Counted from the first letter of the stretch, positions 34,377 to 43,073 are shown. The stretch is 64,000 bases of DNA from Streptomyces parvulus (GCF_014648855.1 NZ_BMRX01000004.1:186001-250000); one strand, 5' to 3'. Numbers and translations are program-made. Notes: generated by a model from the letters alone, not told the origin.

Positions 34377-36667
34377 CCGTCGCCGTCCCCCGCTACCGCG
34401 ATCCGGCGGCGCCGGTGCCGGAGCGCGTCCGCGACCTGCTCGGCCGCATGACCCTCGCGGAGAAGGTGGGCCAGCTCAACCAGCGCATGTACGGCTGGCA
34501 CGCCTACGAACGCACCCCGGACGGGCACCGCCTCACCGACGCGTTCCGCGCCGAGGTCGCCGCGTTCGACGGCATGGGCGCGCTGTACGGGCTGCAGCGG
34601 GCGGACGCCTGGTCGGGCGTCGGCTTCGGGGACGGCCTCGACGCCCGGGACGGCGCGCTCACGGCGGCGGCCGTGCAGCGGCACGTCGTGGACGGCACCC
34701 GGCTCGGCATCCCCGTCCTGCTGGTGGAGGAGATGCCGCACGGCCACCAGGCGCTGGACGGCACGGTGCTGCCGGTCAACCTGGCGGCGGGCGCCACCTG
34801 GGACCCGGAGCTGTACGCGGACGCGGTGGCCGGCGCGGCCGCCGAACTGCGGGCCCGGGGCGCCCACGTCGCCCTGGTGTCCGCGCTGGACCTGGTGCGC
34901 GATCCGCGCTGGGGGCGCAGCGAGGAGTGCTTCGCGGAGGACCCGTACCTCGCGGCGCGGATGACCGAGGCCCTGGTCGCGGGGGCGCGGCGGGCCGGCG
35001 TCGCCGTGGTGCTGAAGCACTTCGCCGGGCAGGGCGCGACGGTCGGGGGACGCAACAGCGCGGCGACGGAGCTGGGGCACCGCGAGCTGCACGAGATCCA
35101 CCTGGCGGCGGCGCGGGCGGGGGTCGCGGCGGGCGCGGCCGGGGTGATGGCGGCCTACAACGAGTTCGACGGGGTGCCGTGCGTCGCCAACCGGTATCTG
35201 CTGACCGGGCTGCTCCGCGAGGAGTGGGGCTTCGACGGCGTCGTGATGGCGGACGGCACGGCGATCGACCGGCTGGTCCGTCTGACCGGCGACCCCGTCT
35301 CGGCCGCCGCGATGGCCCTGGACGCCGGCTGTGACCTGAGCCTGTGGGACGACTGCTTCCCCCGGCTCGGCGAGGCCGTGGATCGGGGGCTGGTGTCCGG
35401 GCGGGCGCTGGACGCCGCGGTGGCGAGGGTGCTCACGCTGAAGTTCCGGCTGGGCCTGTTCGAGCGGCCCGTGCCCGAGGCCGGTCCCGGGCCCGGGGCG
35501 GCGCGAGAACTCGGCGTCCTGGGCGAGCGGATCGCCCGCGCGTCGGTGACGCTGCTCGTCCACGAGGGCGGCGCACTGCCGCTGTCCCGGGCGGCGCGGC
35601 GGATCGCGGTGCTCGGCCCCAACGCGGATTCCGTCGCCCAGCAGATCGGCGACTACACGGCGCCGCAGCGGCCCGGGGACGGCGTCACCGTCCTGGAGGG
35701 CATCCGCGCGGCCGCCGGTCCGGACACCGAGGTGGTGTGCGCCCGGGGGTGCGAGCTGGTGGGGGACGACGTGTCGCGGGTGGCCGAGGCGGCGCGACTG
35801 GCCGCCGGGGCGGACGTCGCGGTGCTGGTGCTGGGCGGTTCCAGCGCCCGGACCCCGGACACCGCCTTCGAGGCGAACGGGGCGGCCGTCACCGGGGCGG
35901 GCGCCCCGTCCGGCATGACCTGCGGCGAGGGCGTCGACCTGGCGGACCTCTCGCTGCCGCCGGCCCAGCGGGCCCTGCTGGCGGCGGTGTCGGCGACGGG
36001 AACGCCGGTCGTGGTGGTGCTGGTGCAGGGCCGCCCGCACGCCCTGCCCGAGTTCGAGTCACCCGCCCGGGCGGTGCTGAGCGCCTGGTATCCGGGGCCG
36101 CGGGGCGGGCGTGCGGTGGCCCAGGTGCTGTTCGGCGACGCCGAGCCGCGCGGCCGCCTGCCGGTGTCCATGCCGCGTTCGGCCGCCCAGCTGCCCGTCT
36201 TCTACAACGGCAAGGACCACCGCTACCGCGGCTACGTCGACCAACGCGCCACGCCCCGCTACGCGTTCGGTCACGGGCTGTCGTACACGAGCGTCGAGTA
36301 CGGGGCGCCCCACCTGTCGCGCACCCGGGTCTCCGTCGACGCGCCGCGCCTGACCTGCCGGGTGGCCGTCCGCAACACCGGGGCCCGGCCGGCCGACGAG
36401 ACGGTGCAGCTCTACGTGCGCCGGCTGTCCGGAGGCGCGACCTGGCCGCGCGTACGGGAGCTGCGGGGATTCGCCCGCCTGCGTCTCGCGCCCGGCGAGC
36501 GGGCCGACGCGGTCTTCGAGGTGGACGCGGAGACGCTGGCGTCCGTGGGGCGGGAGCTGCGGCTCGTCGTCGAACCGGGCGCCGTCGAGCTGGAGACGGG
36601 CCCCGCGTCCGACCGCACCCGGGGAGTGCGTCTGGAGATCACCGACTCGGAATCGAACGAAACTTAG
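34373..36667 (+). CDS. Glycoside hydrolase family 3 (beta-glucosidase/xylosidase type)
   Basis: A 764-residue cytoplasmic exo-glycosidase. The GH3 N-terminal barrel includes MTLAEKVGQLNQR, DPRWGRSEECFAEDPYLAARM, VLKHFAGQGA and the nucleophile segment GFDGVVMADGTAI (Asp). The C-terminal domain (about 400-640) has IAVLGPNADSVAQQIGDYT, and the last 90 residues form a fibronectin type III-like domain (LTCRVAVRNTGARPADETVQLYV). It would finish hydrolysis of the imported oligosaccharide to monomers. Coupled by ATGA to the GH5 gene. An iron box for the next gene overlaps its stop codon. Confidence 0.92.
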   Translation: MTVAVPRYRDPAAPVPERVRDLLGRMTLAEKVGQLNQRMYGWHAYERTPDGHRLTDAFRAEVAAFDGMGALYGLQRADAWSGVGFGDGLDARDGALTAAAVQRHVVDGTRLGIPVLLVEEMPHGHQALDGTVLPVNLAAGATWDPELYADAVAGAAAELRARGAHVALVSALDLVRDPRWGRSEECFAEDPYLAARMTEALVAGARRAGVAVVLKHFAGQGATVGGRNSAATELGHRELHEIHLAAARAGVAAGAAGVMAAYNEFDGVPCVANRYLLTGLLREEWGFDGVVMADGTAIDRLVRLTGDPVSAAAMALDAGCDLSLWDDCFPRLGEAVDRGLVSGRALDAAVARVLTLKFRLGLFERPVPEAGPGPGAARELGVLGERIARASVTLLVHEGGALPLSRAARRIAVLGPNADSVAQQIGDYTAPQRPGDGVTVLEGIRAAAGPDTEVVCARGCELVGDDVSRVAEAARLAAGADVAVLVLGGSSARTPDTAFEANGAAVTGAGAPSGMTCGEGVDLADLSLPPAQRALLAAVSATGTPVVVVLVQGRPHALPEFESPARAVLSAWYPGPRGGRAVAQVLFGDAEPRGRLPVSMPRSAAQLPVFYNGKDHRYRGYVDQRATPRYAFGHGLSYTSVEYGAPHLSRTRVSVDAPRLTCRVAVRNTGARPADETVQLYVRRLSGGATWPRVRELRGFARLRLAPGERADAVFEVDAETLASVGRELRLVVEPGAVELETGPASDRTRGVRLEITDSESNET

Positions 36668-36678
36668 GCTAGCCTTCC
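36664..36678 (+). promoter_or_regulatory. Partial iron box (DmdR/IdeR-type) before the reductase gene
   Basis: CTTAGGCTAGCCT lies at 36663-36675, overlapping the GH3 stop codon and ending a few bases before the ATG at 36683. It matches the right half of the iron-box consensus TTAGGTTAGGCTAACCTAA well and the left half poorly. The neighbouring function (siderophore reductase) supports it. Confidence 0.6.
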
Positions 36679-36682
36679 CTTC

Positions 36683-37504
36683 ATGGCGAAGGTTCGTCGG
36701 CTCACGCCCCAGCAGCCCGAGATGTTCCGCGCCCGCGTGGTGCGCACCGAGCGGGTCACCCCGTCCATGCAACGCGTCACGGTCACCGGACCGGGGCTCG
36801 GCGCCTTCCCGTGGATGGGGTACGACCACTGGTTCCGCCTCTTCCTCCAACTCCCCCACCAACGCGCCCTGCGGCTGCCGGAGTTCACCGGCGCCCAGTG
36901 GTGGCAGCCGTACCTCGCCATCCCCGAGGCCGAACGGCCGCACTGCGCCAACTACTCGGTGGCCGGCTTCCGCCGCGAGAGCGCGGAGATGGACATCGAC
37001 TTCGTCGTCCACCGCGGCCCCACGGGCGAGGTCGAGGGCCGGGCCGCGATCTGGGCGTGCGCCGCCCGGCCCGGCGACGCGCTCGCGGTGCTCGACCAGG
37101 GCATCCTCTTCGACTGCCCGGAGGGCGCCTCCGAGGTCACGGTCGTGGCCGACGAGACCGGCCTGCCGGCCACCGCCGGCATCCTGCGCTCGCTGCCCGC
37201 CGACGCGGTGGGCCGGCTCATCCAGGAGATCCCGACCGAGGCTGACCGGCGCGAGCTGCAGGGTCCGCCCGGCGTGAGCGTGACCTGGGTCGTCCGCGAG
37301 GACCACGACGAGGTGCCGGGGGCCGCGGCCCTCGACGCGCTGCGCCGGGTCACCCGCGCCGACGCGGCGGGCTACGCCTTCGTCGTCGGCGAGTCGACGC
37401 TGGCCACCGAGGGGCGCAGGCATCTGCACCGCCTCGGCCTGCCGAAGGAGCGCATCACGTTCTCGGGCTTCTGGAAGCACGAGAGGGCCGAGGTCGCGGC
37501 CTGA
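36683..37504 (+). CDS. Siderophore-interacting protein (FAD ferric-siderophore reductase)
   Basis: A 273-residue flavoprotein of the ViuB/SIP family that releases iron from ferric siderophores using NAD(P)H. The FAD-binding barrel shows ARVVRTERVTPSMQRVTVTGPGL and, near 92-98, the ANYSVAGFR segment in the place of the usual RxYT motif. The C-terminal nucleotide domain has EVTVVADETGLPATAGILRSLP and the family-specific AFVVGESTLATEGRRHLHRLGLPKERITFSGFWKHER. It starts at an ATG right behind an iron box, so it should be induced by iron starvation. It is not part of the preceding sugar operon by function. Confidence 0.92.
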   Translation: MAKVRRLTPQQPEMFRARVVRTERVTPSMQRVTVTGPGLGAFPWMGYDHWFRLFLQLPHQRALRLPEFTGAQWWQPYLAIPEAERPHCANYSVAGFRRESAEMDIDFVVHRGPTGEVEGRAAIWACAARPGDALAVLDQGILFDCPEGASEVTVVADETGLPATAGILRSLPADAVGRLIQEIPTEADRRELQGPPGVSVTWVVREDHDEVPGAAALDALRRVTRADAAGYAFVVGESTLATEGRRHLHRLGLPKERITFSGFWKHERAEVAA

Positions 37505-37527
37505 GCGGGGTCGGGACCGGGCGCCCT

Positions 37528-37565
37528 CGACCCGCCGGCAGTGGCGACCGGCCACCGGCGGGTCG
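37528..37565. terminator. Bidirectional hairpin terminator
   Basis: Arms CGACCCGCCG (37528-37537) and CGGCGGGTCG (37556-37565) with an inner GTGGC/GCCAC stem form a long hairpin between the convergent reductase and chloroperoxidase genes. Confidence 0.65.
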
Positions 37566-37586
37566 TCCCATGGCCGCACCCCGCCC

Positions 37587-38417
37587 CTAGGACCGTACGA
37601 AGGCCAGGAGGTCGGGGTTGACGACCTCCGGGTGGGTCCCGTGCATGCCGTGCGGGAACCCCTCGTACGACTTGAGCGTGCCGTTCTTCAGGAGCTTGGC
37701 GGACAGCGGCCCCGCGTCGGCGTAGGGCACGATCTGGTCGTCGGTGCCGTGCCCAACGAGGACCGGTACGTCGATCTGCCTGAGGTCCTCGGTGAAGTCG
37801 GTCTCGGAGAACGCCTTGATGCACTCGTAGTGCGCGTTGGCCGCTCCCCGCATCCCCTGCCGCCACCAGTTGTCGATGAGCCCCTGCGAGACCTTCGCGC
37901 CCTCCCGGTTGAAGCCGTAGAACGGCCCGGTCGGCAGGTCGATGTAGAACTGCGCGCGGTTGGCCGCGAGCGCCGCGCGGAGTTCGTCGAAGACCTCGAT
38001 CGGCGTCCCGCCGGGATTGGAGTCGGACTTGACCATGACCGGCGGCACGGCGCTGAGGAGCACGGCCTTCGCCACGCGGCCCGGCTTGGCACGCGCCACG
38101 TAGTGCGCGACCTCGCCGCCCCCGGTCGAGTGCCCGATGTGCACGGCGTCCTTGAGGTCCAGCGCGTCGGTCACGGCCGCGACGTCGGCGGCGTAGGTGT
38201 CCATGTCGTGACCGGTGGAGGACTGGCTGGAGCGGCCGTGGCCGCGCCGGTCGTGGGCGATCACGCGGTAGCCGTGCGAGAGGAAGAACAACATCTGGTT
38301 GTCCCAGTCGTCTCCGCTGAGCGGCCAGCCGTGGTGGAACACGATGGGCTGGGCGTCGCGCGGACCCCAGTCCTTGTAGAAGATCGTCGTGCCGTCGGAG
38401 GTGGTGACCGTGCCCAT
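37587..38417 (-). CDS. Alpha/beta hydrolase, cofactor-free chloroperoxidase type
   Basis: A 276-residue hydrolase very close in pattern to Streptomyces non-heme haloperoxidases/perhydrolases: [52 protein letters not shown], the nucleophile in [18 protein letters not shown], the Asp in [16 protein letters not shown] and the His in [14 protein letters not shown]. Such enzymes are esterases that can form peracids and so halogenate. No signal peptide. It is a single gene; its promoter lies in 38418-38570. Confidence 0.9.
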   Translation of the reverse strand: MGTVTTSDGTTIFYKDWGPRDAQPIVFHHGWPLSGDDWDNQMLFFLSHGYRVIAHDRRGHGRSSQSSTGHDMDTYAADVAAVTDALDLKDAVHIGHSTGGGEVAHYVARAKPGRVAKAVLLSAVPPVMVKSDSNPGGTPIEVFDELRAALAANRAQFYIDLPTGPFYGFNREGAKVSQGLIDNWWRQGMRGAANAHYECIKAFSETDFTEDLRQIDVPVLVGHGTDDQIVPYADAGPLSAKLLKNGTLKSYEGFPHGMHGTHPEVVNPDLLAFVRS

Positions 38418-38570
38418 TGCTGATCCTTCCGCTTCCAGGCATGAGAACGTGCGGGACCCGCACCGGGCGCCCGGGGGGCCGCGGTCGAGTCCGTCACGGC
38501 AACCCTACGCCGATGTCCGCCATGCCACATTTCCACCCGAAATGATGATCGCGAGCGCGCGCCGCGGCCG

Positions 38571-39830
38571 TCACACGGCGTTGACCGGGTGCCGCACGAC
38601 CGCGTCGAACAGGTAGCCCTGCGTGTTGTGCGCGGTGGCGTCGGGCTGGGTCCGGCCGGTGCGGTCGGTCGCCCGCGCCAGCAGGGTGTACGGGCCCGGC
38701 GCCGTCGGGCGCCAGTGGGTGGACCAGCGGACCCAGCCGTCGCGACGGGGCGCGTCGTGCAGCCGGGCGGGGCGCCAGGAGGCTCCCCCGTCGGTGCTGA
38801 CGTCCACGCGGACCACGCCGCCCCCGCCGGACCAGGAACGGCCGGTGAGGCGGTGACCGACGCCTGCCGCCAGGTTCGCCCCGGCGTCCAGTTCCCAGGC
38901 GCTCTTCACGGTCTGCCGGGTGAGCGGCGCGCTTCCCTCCTGCGGGTACCCGTGGCCGAACAGGCGGTAGAAGTCGGTGTTCCAGGGCGAGTACAGCGGC
39001 TCGGCGGAGACCTCGATGTCACCGACCCACTTGACGGACGCGATGCCGATCCAGGAGGGGACGAGGACGCGCACGGGGTGTCCGTGGTCGGGCGGCAGGG
39101 GTGCGCCGTTCATCTCGTAGGCGAGCAGTACGTCGTCGAGTGCCTTGAAGAGCGGGAGCGGACGCCGGACCCGCCCGAGGTCGACGCCCTCGGCGGTGAC
39201 GTAGTCGGCGTCGAGGCCGCGGGGCATCACGTCCACGGCCCGCCGGCTCAGCCCCGCACGCCTGAGGACGTCGGCCAGGCGCACTCCCCGCCACCGGGCG
39301 ACACCGATCGCGCCGAGGGTCCAGGCGGTCCCGCTGACGGTCTCGCCCTGCTGACTGCCGAAGAAGCCGCGGCCGTTGCCCGCGCACTCCACGAACGCGC
39401 TGTGGGAGACGGACGGCAGTCGCTTCAGGTCGGCCAGCGAGAACTCGGCTCTCCGCTCACGGGTGAGGCCGTCCCCGTGGACGGTGAGGGTCCAGTCCTC
39501 GGCGGACAGGACGGGGGTGGACGTGTGGTTGCGGACGAAGAAGCGGTCGTTGGGCGTGTGGTAGCCGGCGCCGGCCAGTGCGGCGAACCGTGTCTCGGCG
39601 TTCGTGCCGCGGAGGGTGAACAGTTCCTCGGGCACCGGTTTGACGATGCCGGGGGCGGCGCCGGTGGCGGCGCCTGCCGGACCGCCGAGAGCCACGGGTG
39701 CGGCGCCGGCGACCCCCGCCGCGGCGAGGAGCCGGAGCATGACACGCCGGGAGACGCCGTCCACCCGGGCCTCGCCGGACAGGAACTGGCGGAGTCTGCG
39801 GCGGTCGTAGGAGGACTCGGGGGTACGCAT
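38571..39830 (-). CDS. Tat-exported molybdopterin oxidoreductase, sulfite oxidase family
   Basis: A 419-residue enzyme. A twin-arginine signal (VSRRVMLRLLAAAGVAGAAPVAL, about 27-49) sends it across the membrane folded. The molybdopterin domain has NDRFFVRNHTSTP, the Mo-ligating Cys149 in FVECAGNGRGFF, and GVRLADVLRRAG, RVLVPSWIGIASVKWVGDIEV. The C-terminal Mo-co dimerisation domain follows (VVRVDVSTDGGASWRPARL). No heme domain is present, so it resembles SorA/YedY-like oxidases that oxidise sulfite or related compounds with an external acceptor. It is preceded by a 22-codon Cys-Cys leader ORF, which supports a sulfur role. Confidence 0.9.
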   Translation of the reverse strand: MRTPESSYDRRRLRQFLSGEARVDGVSRRVMLRLLAAAGVAGAAPVALGGPAGAATGAAPGIVKPVPEELFTLRGTNAETRFAALAGAGYHTPNDRFFVRNHTSTPVLSAEDWTLTVHGDGLTRERRAEFSLADLKRLPSVSHSAFVECAGNGRGFFGSQQGETVSGTAWTLGAIGVARWRGVRLADVLRRAGLSRRAVDVMPRGLDADYVTAEGVDLGRVRRPLPLFKALDDVLLAYEMNGAPLPPDHGHPVRVLVPSWIGIASVKWVGDIEVSAEPLYSPWNTDFYRLFGHGYPQEGSAPLTRQTVKSAWELDAGANLAAGVGHRLTGRSWSGGGGVVRVDVSTDGGASWRPARLHDAPRRDGWVRWSTHWRPTAPGPYTLLARATDRTGRTQPDATAHNTQGYLFDAVVRHPVNAV

Positions 39831-39858
39831 GAGGACCTGCCTTTCGCAGGGTGGACGA

Positions 39859-39960
39859 CGCGGGGAGCCCCGCGCGGGTCAAGGGGTGCCCGCACATCGG
39901 GCGGCGGCGGGCGACGGACCGGCCGGAGGTGCGCGGCGCAGCGGCCGAACAGGCCTGTTC
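39859..39960 (-). promoter_or_regulatory. Structured leader between Cys-Cys peptide and oxidase
   Basis: Two perfect palindromes lie between the leader peptide stop and the oxidase start: GAACAGGCCTGTTC at 39947-39960 and CGCGGGGAGCCCCGCG at 39859-39874. They could be the alternative hairpins of an attenuator, or part of one. No test of mutual exclusivity was possible here. Confidence 0.4.
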
Positions 39961-39984
39961 CGGCGGGGGCTTACGGGGTGAGGA

Positions 39985-40053
39985 TCAACAACAGCCGTGG
40001 GGCACGAGCACGCGGGACCGCTGGACGGCGAGGCGGCGCGGGCTGAGGATCAT
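39985..40053 (-). CDS. Putative cysteine-sensing leader peptide (22 aa)
   Basis: A short frame from ATG 40053 to TGA 39985 encodes MILSPRRLAVQRS... and ends HGCC-stop. Tiny actinobacterial leader peptides with an Arg-Arg motif and terminal cysteines sit before sulfur-assimilation genes and mediate cysteine-dependent attenuation (established for mycobacteria; similar peptides are annotated in Streptomyces). Here it lies 155 bases before the sulfite-oxidase-like gene on the same strand. A TACGAT -10 element at 40060-40065 places the start of transcription at or near the ATG, so it would be leaderless, as is usual for this class. Too short for normal gene finding; no homology search was done. 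Confidence 0.6.
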   Translation of the reverse strand: MILSPRRLAVQRSRVLVPHGCC

Positions 40054-40059
40054 GGCGCC

Positions 40060-40065
40060 ATCGTA
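40060..40065 (-). promoter_or_regulatory. -10 element of the leader-peptide transcript
   Basis: TACGAT on the reverse strand ends six bases before the leader ATG at 40053, the spacing of a leaderless promoter. No good -35 is seen. Confidence 0.45.
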
Positions 40066-40130
40066 CGGAAGGGGCGCCCCCGGTGAGTGCCGGTGCGGCG
40101 AACTCGCGGGAGAACGTAACGTCCGGCCGT

Positions 40131-41216
40131 ATGGAACCGCCACTGGACCACGCGACCCCCTCGACCGGCACCCCCCGCCCCCGCGCCCGTGACCTCGGTC
40201 TCGTCATCGGGACGGGGCGCCCCGGGCCGCACAACGCCATCACGGACGTGCCGGGCGTCCGCGTGGGGCACACCACCGTGCGCCGGAGGCCCGACGTCCA
40301 CACCGGGGTCACCGCCGTCGTGCCCGACCTCGTCGGACCGCACACCCCGCTGCCGGCCGGGGTGTTCACCGGCAACGGATACGGCAAGCTCGTCGGCGGC
40401 ACCCAGCTCGCCGAACTGGGCACCCTGGAGACGCCGGTCCTGCTCACCTCCACCCTGTCCGCCTTCCGGGTGGCGGACGCGCTGGTCGGCTGGGTGCTGG
40501 AGCGGCCCGGATGCGAGGAGGTGCGCAGCCTCAACCCCGTGGTGGGCGAGTGCAACGACGGCTTCCTGTCGGACATCCGGGCGCGTCCCGTCCGCGAGGA
40601 ACACGTGCGCGCGGCCCTGGACACGGCGTCCGGCGGTCCGGTGGCCGAGGGGTGCGTGGGCGCGGGCACCGGCACCGTGGCGCTGGGCTTCAAGGCCGGC
40701 GTGGGCACCTCGTCGCGCACCCTCGAAGTGGGCGGCCGGCGCGGCACGGTGGGTGTCCTGGTGCAGGCGAACTTCGGTGGCACGCTGCGGGTGCGGGGTC
40801 GGACCGTCACCCCGGGGTCCCCGGACGGCACCGGGGCGGAGGGTCCGGAGCCCGCCCCCGACACGGGCTCCTGCATGATCGTGGTGGCCACCGACGCGCC
40901 TCTAGACGCCCGGCAGCTGACCCGTGTGGCCCGCCGCGCCGTCTTCGCACTGGCCCGCACCGGCGCTTCGTACAGCCACGGCAGCGGTGACTACGCCGTC
41001 GCCTTCGCCACCCGTCCGGGCGGCGGCCCCCTCGTGGCCGACGCCGATCTGAACCCGCTGTTCGAGGCGGTGCTGGACGCCGTCGAGGAGGCGGTGCTCA
41101 ACTCCCTGCTCGCGGCGACCACCACCACCGGCGTGGGCGGGCGGGCGGTGGCCGCACTGCCCCCGGAGTCCGTGGCCGTGCAGGCCTCGGGAAGGGGCCC
41201 GACCGACGCCACTTGA
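40131..41216 (+). CDS. P1 family peptidase (DmpA/BapA-type, S58)
   Basis: A 361-residue N-terminal-nucleophile aminopeptidase. DLGLVIGTGRPGPHNAITDVPGVRVGHTT is the family start; GNGYGKLVGGTQLAELGTLETPVLLTSTLS and GFLSDI follow. Autocleavage normally precedes a Ser, here in DTGSCMIVVATDAPLDARQL (Ser about 248), and SYSHGSGDYAVAFAT contributes to the active site. Members cleave D-amino-acid or beta-amino-acid peptides. The ATG at 40131 lies after GCGGGAGAAC. No signal peptide. It is divergent from the Cys-Cys leader and ends in the ArsR operator. Confidence 0.9.
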   Translation: MEPPLDHATPSTGTPRPRARDLGLVIGTGRPGPHNAITDVPGVRVGHTTVRRRPDVHTGVTAVVPDLVGPHTPLPAGVFTGNGYGKLVGGTQLAELGTLETPVLLTSTLSAFRVADALVGWVLERPGCEEVRSLNPVVGECNDGFLSDIRARPVREEHVRAALDTASGGPVAEGCVGAGTGTVALGFKAGVGTSSRTLEVGGRRGTVGVLVQANFGGTLRVRGRTVTPGSPDGTGAEGPEPAPDTGSCMIVVATDAPLDARQLTRVARRAVFALARTGASYSHGSGDYAVAFATRPGGGPLVADADLNPLFEAVLDAVEEAVLNSLLAATTTTGVGGRAVAALPPESVAVQASGRGPTDAT

Positions 41217-41239
41217 TAGGCAAGTCGATACTTGCCTAT
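41216..41239. promoter_or_regulatory. ArsR-type inverted-repeat operator
   Basis: Perfect 9-bp arms ATAGGCAAG and CTTGCCTAT around a 6-bp centre lie 10 bases before the arsR start and overlap the last base of the P1 peptidase stop. This is the typical place and form for ArsR self-repression. Confidence 0.7.
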
Positions 41240-41248
41240 GGTGGGGGC

Positions 41249-41542
41249 ATGACGCAGGATGTGTTCAAGGCACTGGCCGATCCCACCCGTCGGCGCATCC
41301 TCGACGAACTCGCGGAACGGGACGGCCAGAGCCTGTTCGAGATATGCGCCCGCCTCACCGCCAAACACGGCCTGAACCTGTCCCGTCAGGCGGTCAGCCA
41401 GCACCTGGCCGTCCTGGAGACGGCGGGCCTGGTCGTCCCGAGGCGCGAGGGCCGCTACAAGTTCCACGACCTCGACACCCAGCCACTGGAGCGCATCGTG
41501 ACGCGATGGCTCCGACCCGACCCACCGGAGGGCACCCCATGA
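41249..41542 (+). CDS. ArsR family regulator
   Basis: A 97-residue winged-helix repressor: MTQDVFKALADPTRRRILDELAERDGQSLFEICARLT, then LSRQAVSQHLAVLETAGLVVPRREGRYKFHDLDTQPLERI. No metal-binding Cys pairs are seen, so it is of the non-metal ArsR group that controls VOC or SRPBCC-type neighbours. Coupled (ATGA) to the VOC gene. The ATG at 41249 follows GGTGGGGGC directly after the operator. Confidence 0.92.
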   Translation: MTQDVFKALADPTRRRILDELAERDGQSLFEICARLTAKHGLNLSRQAVSQHLAVLETAGLVVPRREGRYKFHDLDTQPLERIVTRWLRPDPPEGTP

Positions 41543-41925
41543 GGATCCACATCACCAGCGTTTTCGTGGACGACCAGGAGACCGCGCTGCGCTTCTACAC
41601 CGATGTCCTGGGCTTCGCGAAGAAGCACGACGTGCCCATGGGCACCGACCGGTGGCTGACGGTGGTCTCACCGGAGGACCCCGACGGGACGGAGCTTCTG
41701 CTGGAGCCCTCCGGCCACCCCGCGGTGCGGCCCTACAAGGAGGCCCTCGCCCACGACGGCATCCCCGCCGCCTCCTTCGCCGTGGACGACGTACCGGCGG
41801 AGTTCGAGCGGCTGCGCGGCCTCGGGGTGCGCTTCACGCAGGAGCCGCTGGAGATGGGTCCCGTCACCACCGCGGTGCTCGACGACACCTGCGGCAATCT
41901 GATCCAGATCGCGCACAGCAAGTAG
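41539..41925 (+). CDS. VOC (glyoxalase/bleomycin-resistance) family protein
   Basis: A 128-residue protein with two beta-alpha-beta-beta-beta repeats: ITSVFVDDQETALRFYTDVLGFAKKHDVPMG and ASFAVDDVPAEFERLRGLGVRFTQEPLEMGPVTTAVLDDTCGNLIQIAH. Metal-site residues would be His4, Glu56 and the Asp/Asn near the end, which differ from true glyoxalase I, so the activity is unknown. It is translated with arsR and likely regulated by it. It ends 14 bases from the convergent ferritin-like gene. Confidence 0.9.
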   Translation: MRIHITSVFVDDQETALRFYTDVLGFAKKHDVPMGTDRWLTVVSPEDPDGTELLLEPSGHPAVRPYKEALAHDGIPAASFAVDDVPAEFERLRGLGVRFTQEPLEMGPVTTAVLDDTCGNLIQIAHSK

Positions 41926-41939
41926 CGGCGGGACCCCCG

Positions 41940-43073
41940 TCACGCGCCGGGCGGACGGAACTGGGGGCCGTAGGTGCCCCCGCCGTCCGGCAGGGCGGTC
42001 TCCATCAGCCGCAGCGCCGGGGCTTCCAGCGCGCCCATGGCGCGCACCGCGGAGCGCAGGGTGCGGGCGTCGCCGTCGGCCCACGCCGCCTCCAGGGTGG
42101 TCAGCACCTTGGCGTACGCCGTGTCGAACCGGTCGAGCAGGTCCTGGACCGGCGCGGAGACGCCGGACCAGCCGCCGGCCGGGACGCGGGCCATGGGCCG
42201 GGCGGCGGGGAAGGGCACGGGGGCGCCGGTGAACTGCCAGCCGTCCTCCGTCTCGCGCAGCTGCCGGCCGTGGTAGATCTCGCCGAACGCGTAGTAGTGG
42301 GCGGGGTGGTCGTCGCCGAAGGCGTCCGCCGGGGAACTGGCGGTGCCCTCGCCCTGCTCCTTGATGATCCCGATCGCGCGCTCGACGCCGTCGAGGTCGG
42401 TCACGGGTTCCAGGACGTCGGTGCCGATGCGCTCGGACAGCTGGCCCCGCGCCGACAGCTCGGGCGCCGTGGTCCTGAAGACGTCCAGCAGGGCGTCGTA
42501 GAAGTCGCCGATGCCCGGTGAGGCGCCTGCGCTCCGGGCCAGCGGCTCGTCGGGGGCCTCGATCGCCATCATCACGTCGTGCACGAAGGGCCGGGTGAGG
42601 CCCGAGAGGTACACGGTGACCTCGGACCGCACCCCGCCGGGGAGGGGCCCCGGATAGACGGGCGCCACGTCCGCGACACGGGGCCGGCCGCCCACGGCGA
42701 CCAGCAGATTGCAGACCACACCCATGTGGTACATCTCGTCGGCCAGGATGCGCCGGATCAGCCGCGCCGCCTGGCCCGAGCGGTCCTCCACGGACCACCA
42801 GCCGCACAAGTAGGGCGGCAGCGTGGCGAGTTCGAGGGCGACGGCGACCTGCAGGGACTCCCTGAGCCAGGCGACGTCCCGGCTCGCGTCGGGGACGGCG
42901 AGCAGCGTCGCCACGGACCGGCAGCCGGCCGTGCCCGCCGGGCCGTCGGCCGCACGGACCGGAGCGGCCGCCGCCATGGGAGCCGCCGCCGCGGTGAGCG
43001 CGGCCGACGCCATGAAAGTACGCCGCCCGAGCGGGGCACGTGCCCCCGACGATTCCGCGCGCACACCTGTCAC
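41940..43073 (-). CDS. Tat-exported ferritin-like protein (VioB/iminophenylpyruvate-dimer-synthase type)
   Basis: A 377-residue protein with a twin-arginine signal (GRRTFMASAALTAAAAPMAAAAP, about 16-38). The ferritin-like domain (about 62-300) has VALELATLPPYLCGWW and RRILADEMYHMGVVCNLLVAVGGRPRV, with the Glu and Glu-x-x-His ligands for an iron pair. AHYYAFGEIYHGR is another conserved stretch. The family includes the VioB partner domain that dimerises indole imines, but many members stand alone with unknown function. Export by Tat and lack of pigment genes nearby argue against violacein-type chemistry. Confidence 0.8.
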   Translation of the reverse strand: MTGVRAESSGARAPLGRRTFMASAALTAAAAPMAAAAPVRAADGPAGTAGCRSVATLLAVPDASRDVAWLRESLQVAVALELATLPPYLCGWWSVEDRSGQAARLIRRILADEMYHMGVVCNLLVAVGGRPRVADVAPVYPGPLPGGVRSEVTVYLSGLTRPFVHDVMMAIEAPDEPLARSAGASPGIGDFYDALLDVFRTTAPELSARGQLSERIGTDVLEPVTDLDGVERAIGIIKEQGEGTASSPADAFGDDHPAHYYAFGEIYHGRQLRETEDGWQFTGAPVPFPAARPMARVPAGGWSGVSAPVQDLLDRFDTAYAKVLTTLEAAWADGDARTLRSAVRAMGALEAPALRLMETALPDGGGTYGPQFRPPGA

